Origin: Holophagae bacterium
Lineage (GTDB): Bacteria > Acidobacteriota > Holophagae > Acanthopleuribacterales > Acanthopleuribacteraceae
Length of the DNA stretch: 64,000 nucleotides
Direction of reading: 5' to 3'
NCBI GenBank assembly: GCA_030429565.1
Contig: JAUIFE010000005.1
Coordinates: 248,001-312,000, forward strand
Shown here: positions 53,859 through 61,124 of the stretch, in pieces
How the letters are laid out: every line of letters begins with the position of its first letter
Numbering within the stretch: position 1 is the stretch's first letter
Notes under the pieces: model-generated
Database searches by the model: none
Told to the model about the DNA's origin: nothing
What the model saw: the letters and a program-made list of their open reading frames with translations, nothing else
Made by a program: the position numbers and the translations under genes

Positions 53859-54116
53859 GGGGACTCCTTGTAACCAGGCGTGGCGAAAAAGTGACCCTCC
53901 ATTTTAACGTCTATTTTCGTTTTGGTTTGTCGCACCTGCGCAAAAACCCAGGTTGGTTGCTTCGGGTGCCTTGTCGGCGGCGCCGACATGTTTGCAGCGC
54001 TGCACCGCGTGCCCGCCGCTCGCTCGGCCTTTTGCTCCGTGCCATGGTTTTTTGCCGGGTTCCTGTGCAACAATAACCGCCTGCACTAACTCATCTTTTA
54101 AAGAAAGGGGCGACAC
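53859..54116. promoter_or_regulatory. Divergent promoter region
   Basis: 258 bases between the ankyrin-CAP gene (minus) and the oxidoreductase gene (plus). GAAAGGGG precedes the latter's ATG. No small gene is supported. Confidence 0.4.
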
Positions 54117-55088
54117 ATGGGAAAGCCGATTAAAACAGGCGTGATTGGCGTCGGTGCCTTGGGACGTCACCATGCCCGCTTATACAAGCAAGTGCCTGAA
54201 TGTGAATTGGTTGGGGTGTACGATGTCAACACCGAGCAAGCCAAAAAAGTGGCCGATGAAATTGGCGCCGAGGTTTACGAGGATATGCACGCCTTGGTTG
54301 ATGCCTGTGAAGGGCTCAGCATCGCCGTGCCCACCAACTACCACTTCAATATTGCCAAAGACCTTTTGGAAAAAAACAAACACGTTTTAATCGAAAAACC
54401 GATTACCCAGACTGTGGCCGACGCCGATGCGCTGATTGCCATGGCCCAGGAACGCGACCTTATTTTGCAAGTCGGCCACGTCGAACGGTTTAATCCCGTG
54501 ATCAGCTATCTCGAAGAAAAAGCCGACAACCCGCGCTTCATTGAAAGCCACCGCCTTTCGCCTTATCCGCCGCCACGGCCCGGTCTGCCGCCGCGTGGCA
54601 CCGAGGTCGGCGTTGTGCTCGATCTCATGATCCATGACATCGATATGGTGCTCAATTTGGTTAAAAGTCCCGTCGCCCATATCGACGCTGTCGGCATTCC
54701 CGTGCTCAGTCCCACCGAGGACATCGCCAACGCGCGCATTAAGTTCGAAAACGGTTGTGTCGCCAACCTCACCGCCAGCCGGGTGACGCCCGAACCGCTG
54801 CGCAAGATTCGCGTTTTCCAAGGGAACTGCTATATTTCCCTGGATTACATGGCCAAGACCGGTGAGGTATTCCTCAAATCCGGTCAGGGCATTCAGCGGG
54901 AGTTGGTGCCGGTTAACGACCATAACGCGCTGCTCAAGCAGTTGGAGAATTTCGTTTCCTGCATCCAAACCTACCGTGACGACGGCGTTTTGCCCACGCC
55001 CAAGGTCTCCGGTGAACACGGCTTGCGTGCCCTTGAAGTGGCCGTCGCTGTCAGCGAAGCCTGCGCCGTCAATCAACTCAAAGCTTAA
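54117..55088 (+). CDS. Gfo/Idh/MocA-family NAD(P)-dependent oxidoreductase
   Basis: A 323-residue cytoplasmic enzyme. N-terminal Rossmann motif GVIGVGALGRHHARLYKQ, the conserved EKPITQTVADAD (Lys about 95) and the C-terminal beta-sheet domain with VLDLMIHDIDMVLNLV (catalytic His/Asp) and ITASR-like LTASRVTPEPLRKIRVF. Members oxidise or reduce sugars, inositols or related compounds with NAD(P). In several phyla a close relative accompanies lipid A genes, but none is seen here. Strong binding site (AAAGAAAGGGG). The next gene follows after 53 bases and may be cotranscribed. Confidence 0.92.
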   Translation: MGKPIKTGVIGVGALGRHHARLYKQVPECELVGVYDVNTEQAKKVADEIGAEVYEDMHALVDACEGLSIAVPTNYHFNIAKDLLEKNKHVLIEKPITQTVADADALIAMAQERDLILQVGHVERFNPVISYLEEKADNPRFIESHRLSPYPPPRPGLPPRGTEVGVVLDLMIHDIDMVLNLVKSPVAHIDAVGIPVLSPTEDIANARIKFENGCVANLTASRVTPEPLRKIRVFQGNCYISLDYMAKTGEVFLKSGQGIQRELVPVNDHNALLKQLENFVSCIQTYRDDGVLPTPKVSGEHGLRALEVAVAVSEACAVNQLKA

Positions 55089-55141
55089 GCCGCATGGCGA
55101 ACCTCCCCTGGCGGTCGCGTGCGAACGGTGGGGGAGTCTAC

Positions 55142-55975
55142 ATGTCGCTTGAAACCATTTTGACCCTTTTTTTGGTGTTATGGCTGGGGCTGCTCGCCGT
55201 CAAACACGGCGCCGCCCGCCGCGTCGGTGCCACCGCCTGGCTGCCGGTGTCGCTGCTGTTGTGGCTGCCGATTTGCGCCGTTTTTTATCACGTGTTACCC
55301 CATTGGCGTATGGCCGTGACTCACCTGCGTGCACTCGAGGGCGGTTTGTGGCTGTTGCTCATTGGCGACGCTTTGTTCTCCTTGGTCCGGGTGACCGCGC
55401 CGGCGAAGCTGTTGTGGCTGATGCGCCTTGGTTTTCCCTTGGTTTTGGCCCTCGTTTATTTCGGGCCCGTGTTTTTTGCCGGCAGTGTCACGCGCTGTAA
55501 CGTGCCCGTGTATGGACCCGCCATCCTGTGGAGCGACGCCGCCGTGGCGCCGCAGACTTGGTTTTTTCTCGAGGTTCCTGAATCGGAAAAAATGCGCGGC
55601 CGTGCTGTTTATGGTGACCCGCACGAAGGGAAATCCGTGTTTGCACCCTTTACCGGTCGCATCGACAAGGTCGAACCCTCGGGTTACCTGGTAATGACCG
55701 CTGAGAGCGGTGACCTGACCGTGCGAATCGGTCCGCTGATGACCGACATGATGTTTGCGCGCGAAGGGGGTGAGGTATTTGCCAACCAGGCCCTGGGTTT
55801 ACTCGCCAAAACCGAAGGCACGCCGGGCGTGCGCGTCGAAATCCTCGCCGGCGGGCCGCTTGTTTTTAAGGATTGTTTGGCAGGCCGTTATCTGGCGGGC
55901 ACTTATGAGGCCGTACCCGCGCGGCGTAATCAGCGCGTCATGTCGACCTCGGCGTCACGCTTCCAATTCCGTTAA
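55142..55975 (+). CDS. Membrane protein with C-terminal lipoyl/M23-like beta domain
   Basis: A 277-residue protein; start at the ATG at 55142 with GGGGAG six bases upstream. Four hydrophobic segments occupy residues 1-130 (ETILTLFLVLWLGLLAV, WLPVSLLLWLPICAVFYHVL, LEGGLWLLLIGDALFSL, FPLVLALVYFGPVFFAG). A soluble tail follows, with VFAPFTGRIDKVEPSGYLVM, then GDLTVRIGPLMTDM and FANQALGLLAKTEGTPGVRV. This is the hammerhead/half-barrel pattern of biotinyl-lipoyl or peptidase M23 folds. No zinc ligands of M23 enzymes are evident, so it is probably non-catalytic. Its stop overlaps the convergent gene by four bases. Confidence 0.72.
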   Translation: MSLETILTLFLVLWLGLLAVKHGAARRVGATAWLPVSLLLWLPICAVFYHVLPHWRMAVTHLRALEGGLWLLLIGDALFSLVRVTAPAKLLWLMRLGFPLVLALVYFGPVFFAGSVTRCNVPVYGPAILWSDAAVAPQTWFFLEVPESEKMRGRAVYGDPHEGKSVFAPFTGRIDKVEPSGYLVMTAESGDLTVRIGPLMTDMMFAREGGEVFANQALGLLAKTEGTPGVRVEILAGGPLVFKDCLAGRYLAGTYEAVPARRNQRVMSTSASRFQFR

Positions 55976-57003
55976 CCGGCCATGCCGCGTAGGGTGCGCA
56001 GGTGTTGCCCAATAAAAGCCGTCACGCGCGCTTGCAGGCTGTGTTCTTCTTCCTTGAGGCGCACCAAGTCGAGCAGGCGCCCATTGTAGTAGACACGGAT
56101 CACGGCGAGGCGTGGTTGCGTTTCTGAACGTGAATTGGCGGTAGGGAAAAGCGTAAACGGGTTGGCGCCTGCGCGTTCGTAGGCGATGGTCAGGTAAAAC
56201 GAGGAACGGCCCAGGTTGGAGAAGGGTACCCGTCGGCAGGGGACCGCTTCCATGTAACGACCGCCACCGGCAAGATCGACGTAATCACACAGGTCCGTGC
56301 CCTGTTGCCACAATGATTCGGCGTGCAAGATGCGTCGGGTGACGGCTTCGGCCAATGTTTCGAGCGCCGTGCCGACACCCGTTTGCGGCCAAGAGCGGCC
56401 GTGGTGTTTGCAGGCAAAAATGCGCGCCAGCGCCAAGACGCCATGGCGGTAGGCGCCACTGGGATCGTGACCAAAGGGCGCAGCGTTGGCCACAAAAAAC
56501 ATATTGGGGACACTCACCGATTCCCATTCGTGGGTCATTTCGGGAAAGGCGTCGTGACGGCCGCGATCGGTGCGGCAATCACTCGCGAAAACTTTTTCCG
56601 GCAAAAGCGTCGTGGCGATGATCAGATACTTGGCTGTGACGACGCGGCATTGACGATCGCGCACAACGAAACCCTGGTCGCGGCGGCCGATGTGCACCAC
56701 CCGTGCGTCACAGCGAACGGCCAGGCGATAGTAAGCGGCAAAGTCCTGCAGGTAGTGACGCCAAGCTGCGGCAGGCGAGGGATTGCGACGCAGGTAGTGG
56801 GGATAATGCAATTGGGTCGCGTCGCACAGCAACGAGCGACGATCCTTAAGCCGGGGATGATCGGCCGGATCGGCCACGTCCGCGATGGTTTGTTGGGCTT
56901 CCAAAACAAGGTAGCGGTCGCCGTTTTTGTGCAGTTCGTGCGCCAATTGTAGGCCGGCGGGCCCGGCGCCGATAATCAAATAATCTGTTGCGAAAACAGT
57001 CAT
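55972..57003 (-). CDS. FAD-dependent pyridine-nucleotide oxidoreductase
   Basis: A 343-residue protein, ATG at 57003 with GGAGG nine bases upstream. The N-terminal dinucleotide motif is DYLIIGAGPAGLQLAHEL, then RYLVLEAQQTIADVA, and a later ATTLLPEKVFASD and VPNMFFVANAAPFGHDPSG. It resembles FAD-dependent monooxygenase/FOXRED2-type proteins (reads LIIGAGPAGLQ). The C-terminal 90 residues (VIRVYYNGRLLDLVRLKEEE) are less typical. Substrate unknown. A shortened repeat element lies directly upstream and may contain its promoter. Confidence 0.82.
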   Translation of the reverse strand: MTVFATDYLIIGAGPAGLQLAHELHKNGDRYLVLEAQQTIADVADPADHPRLKDRRSLLCDATQLHYPHYLRRNPSPAAAWRHYLQDFAAYYRLAVRCDARVVHIGRRDQGFVVRDRQCRVVTAKYLIIATTLLPEKVFASDCRTDRGRHDAFPEMTHEWESVSVPNMFFVANAAPFGHDPSGAYRHGVLALARIFACKHHGRSWPQTGVGTALETLAEAVTRRILHAESLWQQGTDLCDYVDLAGGGRYMEAVPCRRVPFSNLGRSSFYLTIAYERAGANPFTLFPTANSRSETQPRLAVIRVYYNGRLLDLVRLKEEEHSLQARVTAFIGQHLRTLRGMAG

Positions 57004-57027
57004 GGTCTTGCCTCCAAAGGCATAAAA

Positions 57028-57108
57028 CCTGAACAGAACGATGCTTGGCGGCGAAATCGCACTGCAACATCTTGTGCGATTTCATCCACCCGAATCGCTC
57101 AGTTCAGG
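57028..57108 (+). repeat. Palindromic intergenic repeat, copy 5 (internally deleted)
   Basis: Keeps both ends (CCTGAACAGAACGATGCTTG and the complement of CCTGAACTGAGCGATTCGGG) and the flanking CGGCGAAATCGCAC and TTGTGCGATTTCATCCACCC, but lacks the middle. At 81 bp it is half the usual size. This is the pattern of an internally deleted, non-autonomous element. Confidence 0.85.
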
Positions 57109-57119
57109 CAAAAACGCTG

Positions 57120-57570
57120 AGTTAAACCAAGCGTGGTTGGTGCCGAACGGGATGCGCAGGACGGGCGCACGGATCGGATCCGCCTGGAAAAGGCGATCGT
57201 GACTGTTTGACTTCATCACCCGATACGGTGGGGTCGCCAAAAACCCCGACAAAGGGGAGGTGACGGGCGTTTTCCAGCAGGATCCGGCGCCAATCATCCA
57301 TGGCACCGCCCGCCGGGCCGACGGCAACCGGAAAGGGGTGGGTGCCTTCGGAACAGCTCGGCCCACGTCCGCCCAAAAGTGGCGCGTGACGCGGATAGGA
57401 ACCGAGCTTGTTCCGAAGGCGATGGTGTGAGGTCCGGCAGGACCTGGCCGCCTAGCGCCGCGTCAGGGTTACGGGCTAAGCAGAAAACCGCCATAAAGCG
57501 GTTGATGATGAAGTCAAAACGGTCGCGGCAGTGCCCTGAGGGGCGTCGCCGAGATCGCGAGAGAACAACA
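57120..57570 (-). pseudogene. Decayed gene, unrecognised product
   Basis: The minus strand encodes protein-like stretches in successive frames with two or more shifts: DFIINRFMAVFCLARNPDAA, then LGGQVLPDLTPSPSEQARFL, then (other frame) HPFPVAVGPAGGAMDDWRRI and LLENARHLPFVGVFGDPTVS, then (third frame) RLFQADPIRAPVLRIPFGTN and HAWFNSAFLPEL. The order is collinear, which suggests a single ancestral gene of about 140 codons or more. No family is recognised. It abuts repeat copy 5. Confidence 0.45.
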
Positions 57571-57723
57571 ACGCCGTATTGCGTCGTTGGGTGAATTCTA
57601 GGCCAAGAAAATGGAGAGAGAATGGAGGAAAAAGGAAAAAACGCCGGTTTTGCGAAAAAAATCTCTTACCTGAAAAGCTGCTTATGTGAGCTGGGCAACA
57701 CAAGCGGGTTGTGGTGTGGTCTG
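57571..57723. other. AT-richer spacer
   Basis: No gene seen. Runs of A (GAAAAAACG, AAAAAAAT) and a G-rich GTTGTGGTGTGG stretch precede the regulatory dyad. Confidence 0.35.
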
Positions 57724-57752
57724 GGTCACAAAAATATGACGTCAACGTGACC
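57724..57752. promoter_or_regulatory. Operator-like dyad
   Basis: GGTCAC (57724-57729) and GTGACC (57747-57752) are perfect complements, and between them lies the palindrome TGACGTCA (57737-57744). Nested dyads of this type fit a dimeric regulator site. It stands about 40 bases before the pentanucleotide tract and 128 bases before the gene start. A TCTTATAG box near 57773 could be a -10 element. Confidence 0.5.
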
Positions 57753-57790
57753 TTTTTTAGTAGTCATGCCATTCTTATAGAGCAAAATCG

Positions 57791-57870
57791 TCCTGTCCTG
57801 TCCTGTCCTGTCCTGTCCTGTCCTGTCCTGTCCTGTCCTGTCCTGTCCTGTCCTGTCCTGTCCTGTCCTG
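57791..57870. repeat. (TCCTG)16 pentanucleotide tract
   Basis: Sixteen uninterrupted TCCTG units (80 bases). The tract ends at the GGAGG binding site of the next gene, so it forms most of the 5' leader. Pentanucleotide tracts of this length are prone to slipped-strand changes. Confidence 0.95.
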
Positions 57871-57879
57871 GAGGTCCTC

Positions 57880-58278
57880 ATGCCGGCTCAAGCACGTTTC
57901 GTGGTGCAACTCTGTTGTCCCAAATGCCGCGCGAGTACTTTCGTCCCCCAGAATCAAGTGCCCCTTTCCAATAATCCGGTGCGTTGCAAACAGTGCGCGT
58001 TTGCCTTCGAAATAGATTTGACCCACGAAACCCATTGCCGCGTCGGTATGGTGGAAGGGCGCATTGCACCGGTTGGCGCCGACGGTTTGTGTTTACCGGA
58101 TTACGGCCCCTACCGTATCCAAAAACCCTGCTGCGAGGGTTTCGCCTACAAACACAAAGCCTTGGCCGCCCTAATCAAAAGCGGCCTCATCGATTACGCC
58201 ACCCCCATCTGTCCGCCGCAAAGCGAACACTTTCTGCCTGCCGGTGAGCTGCTCGAACTGCGCCAATTTTTTGTTTGA
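57880..58278 (+). CDS. Zinc-ribbon-like protein with a repeat-tract leader
   Basis: A 132-residue protein, ATG at 57880 with GGAGG five bases upstream, directly after the TCCTG tract. The N-terminus LCCPKCRASTFVPQ and VRCKQCAFAFEIDL gives two CxxC pairs about 23 residues apart, a typical zinc ribbon (MJ0042/thioredoxin-like). The C-terminal part (LCLPDYGPYRIQKPCCEGFA) includes a further CC pair and ends in a helix (GELLELRQFF). No known family beyond the ribbon. Expression may vary with repeat number. Confidence 0.75.
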   Translation: MPAQARFVVQLCCPKCRASTFVPQNQVPLSNNPVRCKQCAFAFEIDLTHETHCRVGMVEGRIAPVGADGLCLPDYGPYRIQKPCCEGFAYKHKALAALIKSGLIDYATPICPPQSEHFLPAGELLELRQFFV

Positions 58279-58627
58279 TTCTATTCCGATTCATCTTTCC
58301 GAAAAATACGTCTGGTATTGGCTTGCTTTTTCCTTTTGATGCGGACTCGTTTCGGAAAAGAGTTGTTGCGGTTCATCAACGCCGACATTGCGATGGTTGT
58401 GTTTGGTGGTCGGCAGTCGGCAGGAAAACGGCGGCTGTAATGCTCCATAGAAGGCGCTTCTTGAAATCCCGGGTCACAGGACAGGGGGTCGCAAGTGCAT
58501 TTGGAAAGCGAGAACCGACGTGGCTTCTAGGTCCTGACCGAACACTTTTGGTAGCCTTCTTCGTAAAGAAAGGACCAAACCTTCATTTTGGTGAGAGAAC
58601 TGTCTTGGCTGGTGGCCATGGCTGGGA
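58279..58627. other. Intergenic region
   Basis: About 350 bases with no supported gene; the one open frame (58275-58637) overlaps the upstream stop, has no binding site and is not protein-like. An approximate hairpin is seen near 58300. Confidence 0.4.
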
Positions 58628-58787
58628 CCTAAACTAAGCGATTCTTAGCGGCGAAATCGCACAACCTGATGGGCTACAACATCTCGCAAAAATGCTCACC
58701 GTGCTTCCCAGTACGCCTCCGCTTTTTCCAACATGTTTCGCTCCAACAATTTGAGCGATTTCATCCACCCGAATCGCTCAGTTTAGG
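58628..58787 (+). repeat. 160-bp palindromic intergenic repeat, copy 6
   Basis: Well preserved. Ends CCTAAACTAAGCGATTCTTA and the complement of CCTAAACTGAGCGATTCGGG; landmarks CTGATGGGCTACAACATC, AAAAATGCTCACCGTGCTTC, CGCTTTTTCCAACATGTTTC and GAGCGATTTCATCCACCC. Lies 124 bases before the AT-rich ATPase/TOPRIM/DUF262 operon and marks its left border. Confidence 0.9.
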
Positions 58788-58911
58788 TGGGAGCCCGACC
58801 GCTAAAACTACAGAAACCCTTAGGATCGTTGTAGATCGCCAAGTCAGATCGTAACAGGAAAGTGTTCAGGCTTGCCTAAGAGTGTTATACTTTGGTGTAA
58901 GGAGCGGCGAG
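58788..58911 (+). promoter_or_regulatory. Leader of the ATPase/TOPRIM/DUF262 operon
   Basis: 124 bases between the repeat and the first gene. TTGCCT (about 58873) and TATACT (about 58888) are weak promoter candidates with short spacing; AAGGAG is the ribosome binding site. Confidence 0.35.
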
Positions 58912-60162
58912 ATGATGATAACTCGTTTAATTGTTGAGGGATATAAGCCCTATGAGGATCGGTTTGAGCTTGACCTTCGGCGTCTAAATGTCTTCATGGG
59001 TAAAAATGGATCGGGAAAATCAGCCATTCTTCGTGCCGTTCCCCTTCTTCTTTATTCCTTATCTAAGCCGGGTGAACCTGGATTGCCTTTAAGCAACCGT
59101 AATCTCAGTTGGGGTGAACATTTTGTCGATTTGGTAAGTGGAAAGGCCTCTCACGGCAAGCTGAGTTTGGGAATGGTTTTAGACCATGATGGTGAAAAGT
59201 TGTCTGTAAATGTTCGGGTTCAATCACTTTCCGGGATGGATCATGGATCTGAAGCGCAGGTGATTGATGCTTTATCCTTTGATCTCGATGGTAAAAACCT
59301 TTTAGAAGTCGAGTGGCTACCGAAAGCCTCCCGTAACAATAACCAACAGATCTACCAGGTGAAGTCGACTCTTGAGAGTAAAGCGGAAGTAGCTTTAGAG
59401 TTTGATGGTGTTTTGCCAAAGAATATCCCTGTTCCAGTAGAACTTATGTATTGGTTGAAGTTGATCCAAGCGTATTATGATACACATATTCATGTCGGAC
59501 CTGTAAGGAGGGTGAGCAAAGCTAATATGTTTACCCGAGTTATGTCAAAAAATGCAAAAATCGGGTTTTATGGAGAGATGGCCGCTGAGATTCTGGAAAG
59601 AGATTCTGATGGTGTCTATGAGCGAGTAAAAAGTTGGTACTCTCAGGAAGAAGTCGGGGGGCGCAATTTAGAACTAGCCCAGCTGGGATCTTTGTTTCAA
59701 GTTTTAGTGAGTAAGAATGATACCCGAATTGGATTAACAGACGTTGGAGAGGGGCTAAATCAAGTGCTCCCAATTGTTGTTGACCGACTTAGTACAAAGT
59801 CAGAAGACTGCTTTCAGATATATGAAGAACCGGAATCGCACTTGCACCCTGCGGCTCACTCGGTGGTGGCTGAGCTCTTTGTTCCCAATTCTGAGAACGT
59901 GATTGTTCAAAGTTTTGTTGAAACGCATTCGGAGGTATTATTACTTCGCCTGAGAAGAGCCGTAGCAGAAAAACGCTTAGACCCAAGCGAAGTTGCTTTA
60001 TTCTTTGTCGAAGACAGCGATAGCGATTATAGTGAACTCATTTCGATGGAAATAGACCCACAGGGTTTGGTTCAAAATTGGCCGGAAGATATTTTCTCAG
60101 AAGACTATCGAGAAGTTCTTGCAATCGGCAAAGCTGTTTCTGAAAACGGAACTGCGAGATGA
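58912..60162 (+). CDS. SMC/OLD-like AAA ATPase (AAA_15/21 type), defence operon gene 1
   Basis: A 416-residue ABC-type ATPase. ATG at 58912 with AAGGAG seven bases upstream. Walker A is FMGKNGSGKSAIL (30-37), the signature-like motif is LTDVGEGLNQVLPIVVD, and Walker B with switch is CFQIYEEPESHLHPAAH. VQSFVETHSEVLLLRLRR is the H-loop region. This layout (no long coiled coil) matches AAA_15/AAA_21 proteins such as OLD, GajA and AriA. Its stop overlaps the next ATG (ATGA). Codon use is much more AT-rich than the 31-57 kb genes, which points to horizontal gain. Probably the sensor or scaffold of a phage-defence complex. Confidence 0.85.
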   Translation: MMITRLIVEGYKPYEDRFELDLRRLNVFMGKNGSGKSAILRAVPLLLYSLSKPGEPGLPLSNRNLSWGEHFVDLVSGKASHGKLSLGMVLDHDGEKLSVNVRVQSLSGMDHGSEAQVIDALSFDLDGKNLLEVEWLPKASRNNNQQIYQVKSTLESKAEVALEFDGVLPKNIPVPVELMYWLKLIQAYYDTHIHVGPVRRVSKANMFTRVMSKNAKIGFYGEMAAEILERDSDGVYERVKSWYSQEEVGGRNLELAQLGSLFQVLVSKNDTRIGLTDVGEGLNQVLPIVVDRLSTKSEDCFQIYEEPESHLHPAAHSVVAELFVPNSENVIVQSFVETHSEVLLLRLRRAVAEKRLDPSEVALFFVEDSDSDYSELISMEIDPQGLVQNWPEDIFSEDYREVLAIGKAVSENGTAR

Positions 60163-61112
60163 GAGTTTGTTTTTCACCTGACGTATTGAATGACGTCTCG
60201 TCGATGCATTGGATTGATCTGATTATGGGTCTGCTACGGATAGGAGAGCATCAGTGGTACATTCAATTTGATGGTAATATTCGAGAATCCTTGTGGTATA
60301 AAAGAGGTCGCAAGAATGAGGATCGAGATTTTTGCGAGTTTCTAAGGAAATCAGAACAGAATAGTTTTAATTCATCACCACAGTCTGTAATAAACGTCAG
60401 TCTTGTTTGTGACGGTTCGGTCAGTAAAAAACCTATGGAGGCCTTTTATTTTTTGCGCGAGCCGTTATATGTGATTCTGGAGAATGCAGAATCGGATGGT
60501 GCTTTTGTGGAGATGGTTATCCAAAAAACGCAAAAGAAGCATTCGGCTTTGTTGGTAGCCTTGCAAGATAATCGCTTGCGTTTTTCTCAGGCTGGTGGGA
60601 AAAATGAAGTGTTGAAGATTGTGACTCGTCACTTGAGCCAAGGTCCTAGGCGTTTGTTTGTTTTGATCGATGGTGATGGTTACTACCCTCGCCGTATTAG
60701 TTCAGAATCTCAAAAGATTTCTGATCAATGTCTGGAACTAGGCGTTCCTTGTCTTGTTACGAGGAAACGAGAGATTGAAAACTATATACCAGAAAGAGCT
60801 CTGAAATCATTTTGTTTGAGGAATAATAACTTAGAGGATCTTTTTGCTGTCTTTTTAGAATTGAAGCCTGAACAAAAAGACTATTATGATATGAAAAACG
60901 GTTTTAAGTCAGGGGAGGTTCTGAGGGATCATGATGAGCATGAAGACTTATTCAATGATCTCAGCGATGAAGCTGTTGATGTTTTGGTCAGAGGGTTTGG
61001 GCGAAAAGTATGGCAGGCGTTTCAAGAATCTTCTATCAAAAGCAAAGATGTCTTTAATTCTAGTAGGACTGAAATTGATACCATTGTCAATCAGCTTTTT
61101 CGATTGATATAA
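60159..61112 (+). CDS. TOPRIM-like nuclease candidate, defence operon gene 2
   Basis: A 317-residue protein coupled to the ATPase by an ATGA overlap. Residues 1-95 have no recognised domain. From 100 onwards the pattern resembles a TOPRIM fold (OLD/DUF4435-like): YVILENAESDGAFVEMVI (Glu about 108), RRLFVLIDGDGYYP (Asp171, Asp173) and TRKREIENYIPERAL (Glu205, Glu207), as in nucleases that accompany OLD/AriA-type ATPases. The DxD and RExENY pieces are the best evidence. If so, it is the effector that cuts nucleic acid. No signal peptide. AT-rich like its neighbours. Confidence 0.6.
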   Translation: MRVCFSPDVLNDVSSMHWIDLIMGLLRIGEHQWYIQFDGNIRESLWYKRGRKNEDRDFCEFLRKSEQNSFNSSPQSVINVSLVCDGSVSKKPMEAFYFLREPLYVILENAESDGAFVEMVIQKTQKKHSALLVALQDNRLRFSQAGGKNEVLKIVTRHLSQGPRRLFVLIDGDGYYPRRISSESQKISDQCLELGVPCLVTRKREIENYIPERALKSFCLRNNNLEDLFAVFLELKPEQKDYYDMKNGFKSGEVLRDHDEHEDLFNDLSDEAVDVLVRGFGRKVWQAFQESSIKSKDVFNSSRTEIDTIVNQLFRLI

Positions 61113-61124
61113 CGGGGGTAACCA

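Noticed and set aside
57791..57870. CRISPR-like array
   Set aside because: Units are five bases with no spacers; it is a simple tandem repeat.
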